Assembly (NCBI GenBank): GCA_036260415.1 | Contig: DASZZX010000036.1 | Location: 1 to 6,392 of the forward strand | Source: DASZZX01 sp036260415 | GTDB taxonomy: Bacteria; Actinomycetota; Nitriliruptoria; Nitriliruptorales; JAHWKO01 | Length of the DNA stretch: 6,392 bases | Direction: 5' to 3' | Shown here: piece after piece, positions 5,672-6,392 of the stretch | Layout of the letters: every line of letters starts with the position of its first letter | How positions within the stretch are numbered: position 1 is the stretch's first letter | Program-made: the position numbers and the translations under genes | The notes under the pieces: generated by a model | The model's input: the letters and a program-made list of their open reading frames with translations, nothing else | What the model was told of the DNA's origin: nothing | Database searches by the model: none

Positions 5672-6392
5672 GAACGCTTCGCGGAAACGCCGGAACAGTC
5701 CACGGCCCGCGGGTGGGACCTCCTCCCCCCGGAGGGCGGCGAAGCGACGCAGCAGTTCCTCCTCCTCCTGCGACCCGACCCGGGGGACCTCCACTCCGAC
5801 GCGCACGTGCAGGGCGCCCGGATCGCCGCCGCCGCGACGCGGCAGACCGGCGCGCTTGACGGTCAGCACGTCGCCGGGCTGCGTCCCGGCCGGCAGCTCG
5901 ACCGTGGCGACCTCCCCGGTGAGGGTCGGCACCTCCAGCGTGGCGCCGAGCGCAGCGTGGACCAGCGGCACGGTGACGTCACAGTGCAGGTCGCGCCCGT
6001 CGCGGGTGAAGACGTCGTGCGATCGCACGTGGACCTCCGCGTAGAGGTCGCCAGGTGGAGCCCCGCGCCGGCCCGCTTCGCCCGCGCCGGCCACCCGAAG
6101 CCGGTCGCCCTCGTCCACGCCGGGGGGGACCTCCACCGTGATGGTGCGCAGGTCGCGACGCCGACCCTCTCCTCGGCAGCGAGGGCAGGGGTCGGCGAGC
6201 GCCTCACCCGTGCCGTGGCAGTCGGGACACGGGCGTGTGGTCAGCATCTGTCCGAAAGCCGAGCGCACCGCCCGGCGCACCTGGCCGGCGCCGCCGCAGG
6301 TGCGGCACGTGATCGCGCCCTCGCCGGTGTGCGAGCCGGTCGCGCCGCACGCGTCGCACGCCACCCCGACCTCCACCTCGACGTCGACGCGT
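5666..6392 (-). CDS. dnaJ: Chaperone DnaJ, C-terminal part (5' end outside window)
   Basis: DnaJ (Hsp40) delivers unfolded clients to DnaK and stimulates its ATPase. The frame runs off the right edge, so the J domain and Gly/Phe region are not seen; 241 residues are visible. The zinc-binding domain has all four Cys pairs: CDACGATG (12-19), CRTCGGAG (29-36), CPDCHGTG (55-62) and CPRCRGEG (69-76). The first motif has Ala where the second Gly of CxxCxGxG is usual, but all eight zinc-ligand Cys are intact. The substrate-binding C-terminal domains follow (about 82-215), with VEVPPGVDEGDRLRVAGAGEAG, GDLYAEVHV and GALHVRVGVEVP typical of DnaJ. The product ends in a basic FRRFREAFR tail. Because the J domain is outside the window, DnaJ is inferred from the zinc region and C-terminal domains, which CbpA-type proteins lack. 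Confidence 0.94.
   Translation of the reverse strand, partial: RVDVEVEVGVACDACGATGSHTGEGAITCRTCGGAGQVRRAVRSAFGQMLTTRPCPDCHGTGEALADPCPRCRGEGRRRDLRTITVEVPPGVDEGDRLRVAGAGEAGRRGAPPGDLYAEVHVRSHDVFTRDGRDLHCDVTVPLVHAALGATLEVPTLTGEVATVELPAGTQPGDVLTVKRAGLPRRGGGDPGALHVRVGVEVPRVGSQEEEELLRRFAALRGEEVPPAGRGLFRRFREAFR

Noticed and set aside
5574..6044. A 156-codon plus-strand frame divergent from the regulator start
   Set aside because: It is antisense to dnaJ, is Ser/Arg/Pro-rich, and has no ribosome binding site. dnaJ accounts for the sequence.

Overview
The window is GC-rich (about 70% by eye), densely packed bacterial DNA. Codon choice, frequent GTG/TTG starts and a BldD-type regulator all point to an actinobacterium. 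It does not look like a classic Streptomyces layout, and a deep-branching actinobacterial lineage is plausible, but the sequence alone cannot fix the taxon. I see no mobile elements, CRISPR arrays, tRNAs or rRNAs.

Layout. At the left edge the 3' part of a cation diffusion facilitator (CDF) transporter gene reads rightward (to 740). It converges on a leftward block across a 39-base gap that holds a perfect hairpin, a likely two-way terminator. The leftward block, read from right to left in the direction of transcription, is: dnaJ (C-terminal two thirds, cut by the window edge), a BldD-like XRE regulator with an intact cyclic-di-GMP signature, phoH, ybeY, a CNNM/CorC-type CBS membrane protein, cdd and era. 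From phoH to era the genes are nearly continuous: a 2-base gap, a GTGA overlap, a 13-base gap, and a second GTGA overlap. They use TTG or GTG starts, which suggests one translationally coupled operon.

Function. phoH-ybeY-corC-cdd-era is a conserved housekeeping cluster. YbeY (endoribonuclease) and Era (GTPase with KH domain) both act in 16S rRNA 3'-end maturation and 30S assembly. PhoH is a P-loop ATPase often linked to RNA metabolism. Cdd salvages pyrimidine nucleosides. DnaJ is the Hsp70 co-chaperone that often sits just upstream of this cluster.

The most notable point is the regulator inserted between dnaJ and phoH, where rsmE is commonly found in other bacteria. It carries the BldD-type c-di-GMP motif RGD-x8-RxxD. 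Its own upstream region contains a plausible promoter, a near-perfect match to the published BldD operator consensus (8 of 9 specified positions), and two further dyads. A weaker operator-like match lies just upstream of phoH. Together these suggest an autoregulated, c-di-GMP-responsive switch embedded in a ribosome-maturation and chaperone locus. That is an inference from sequence.
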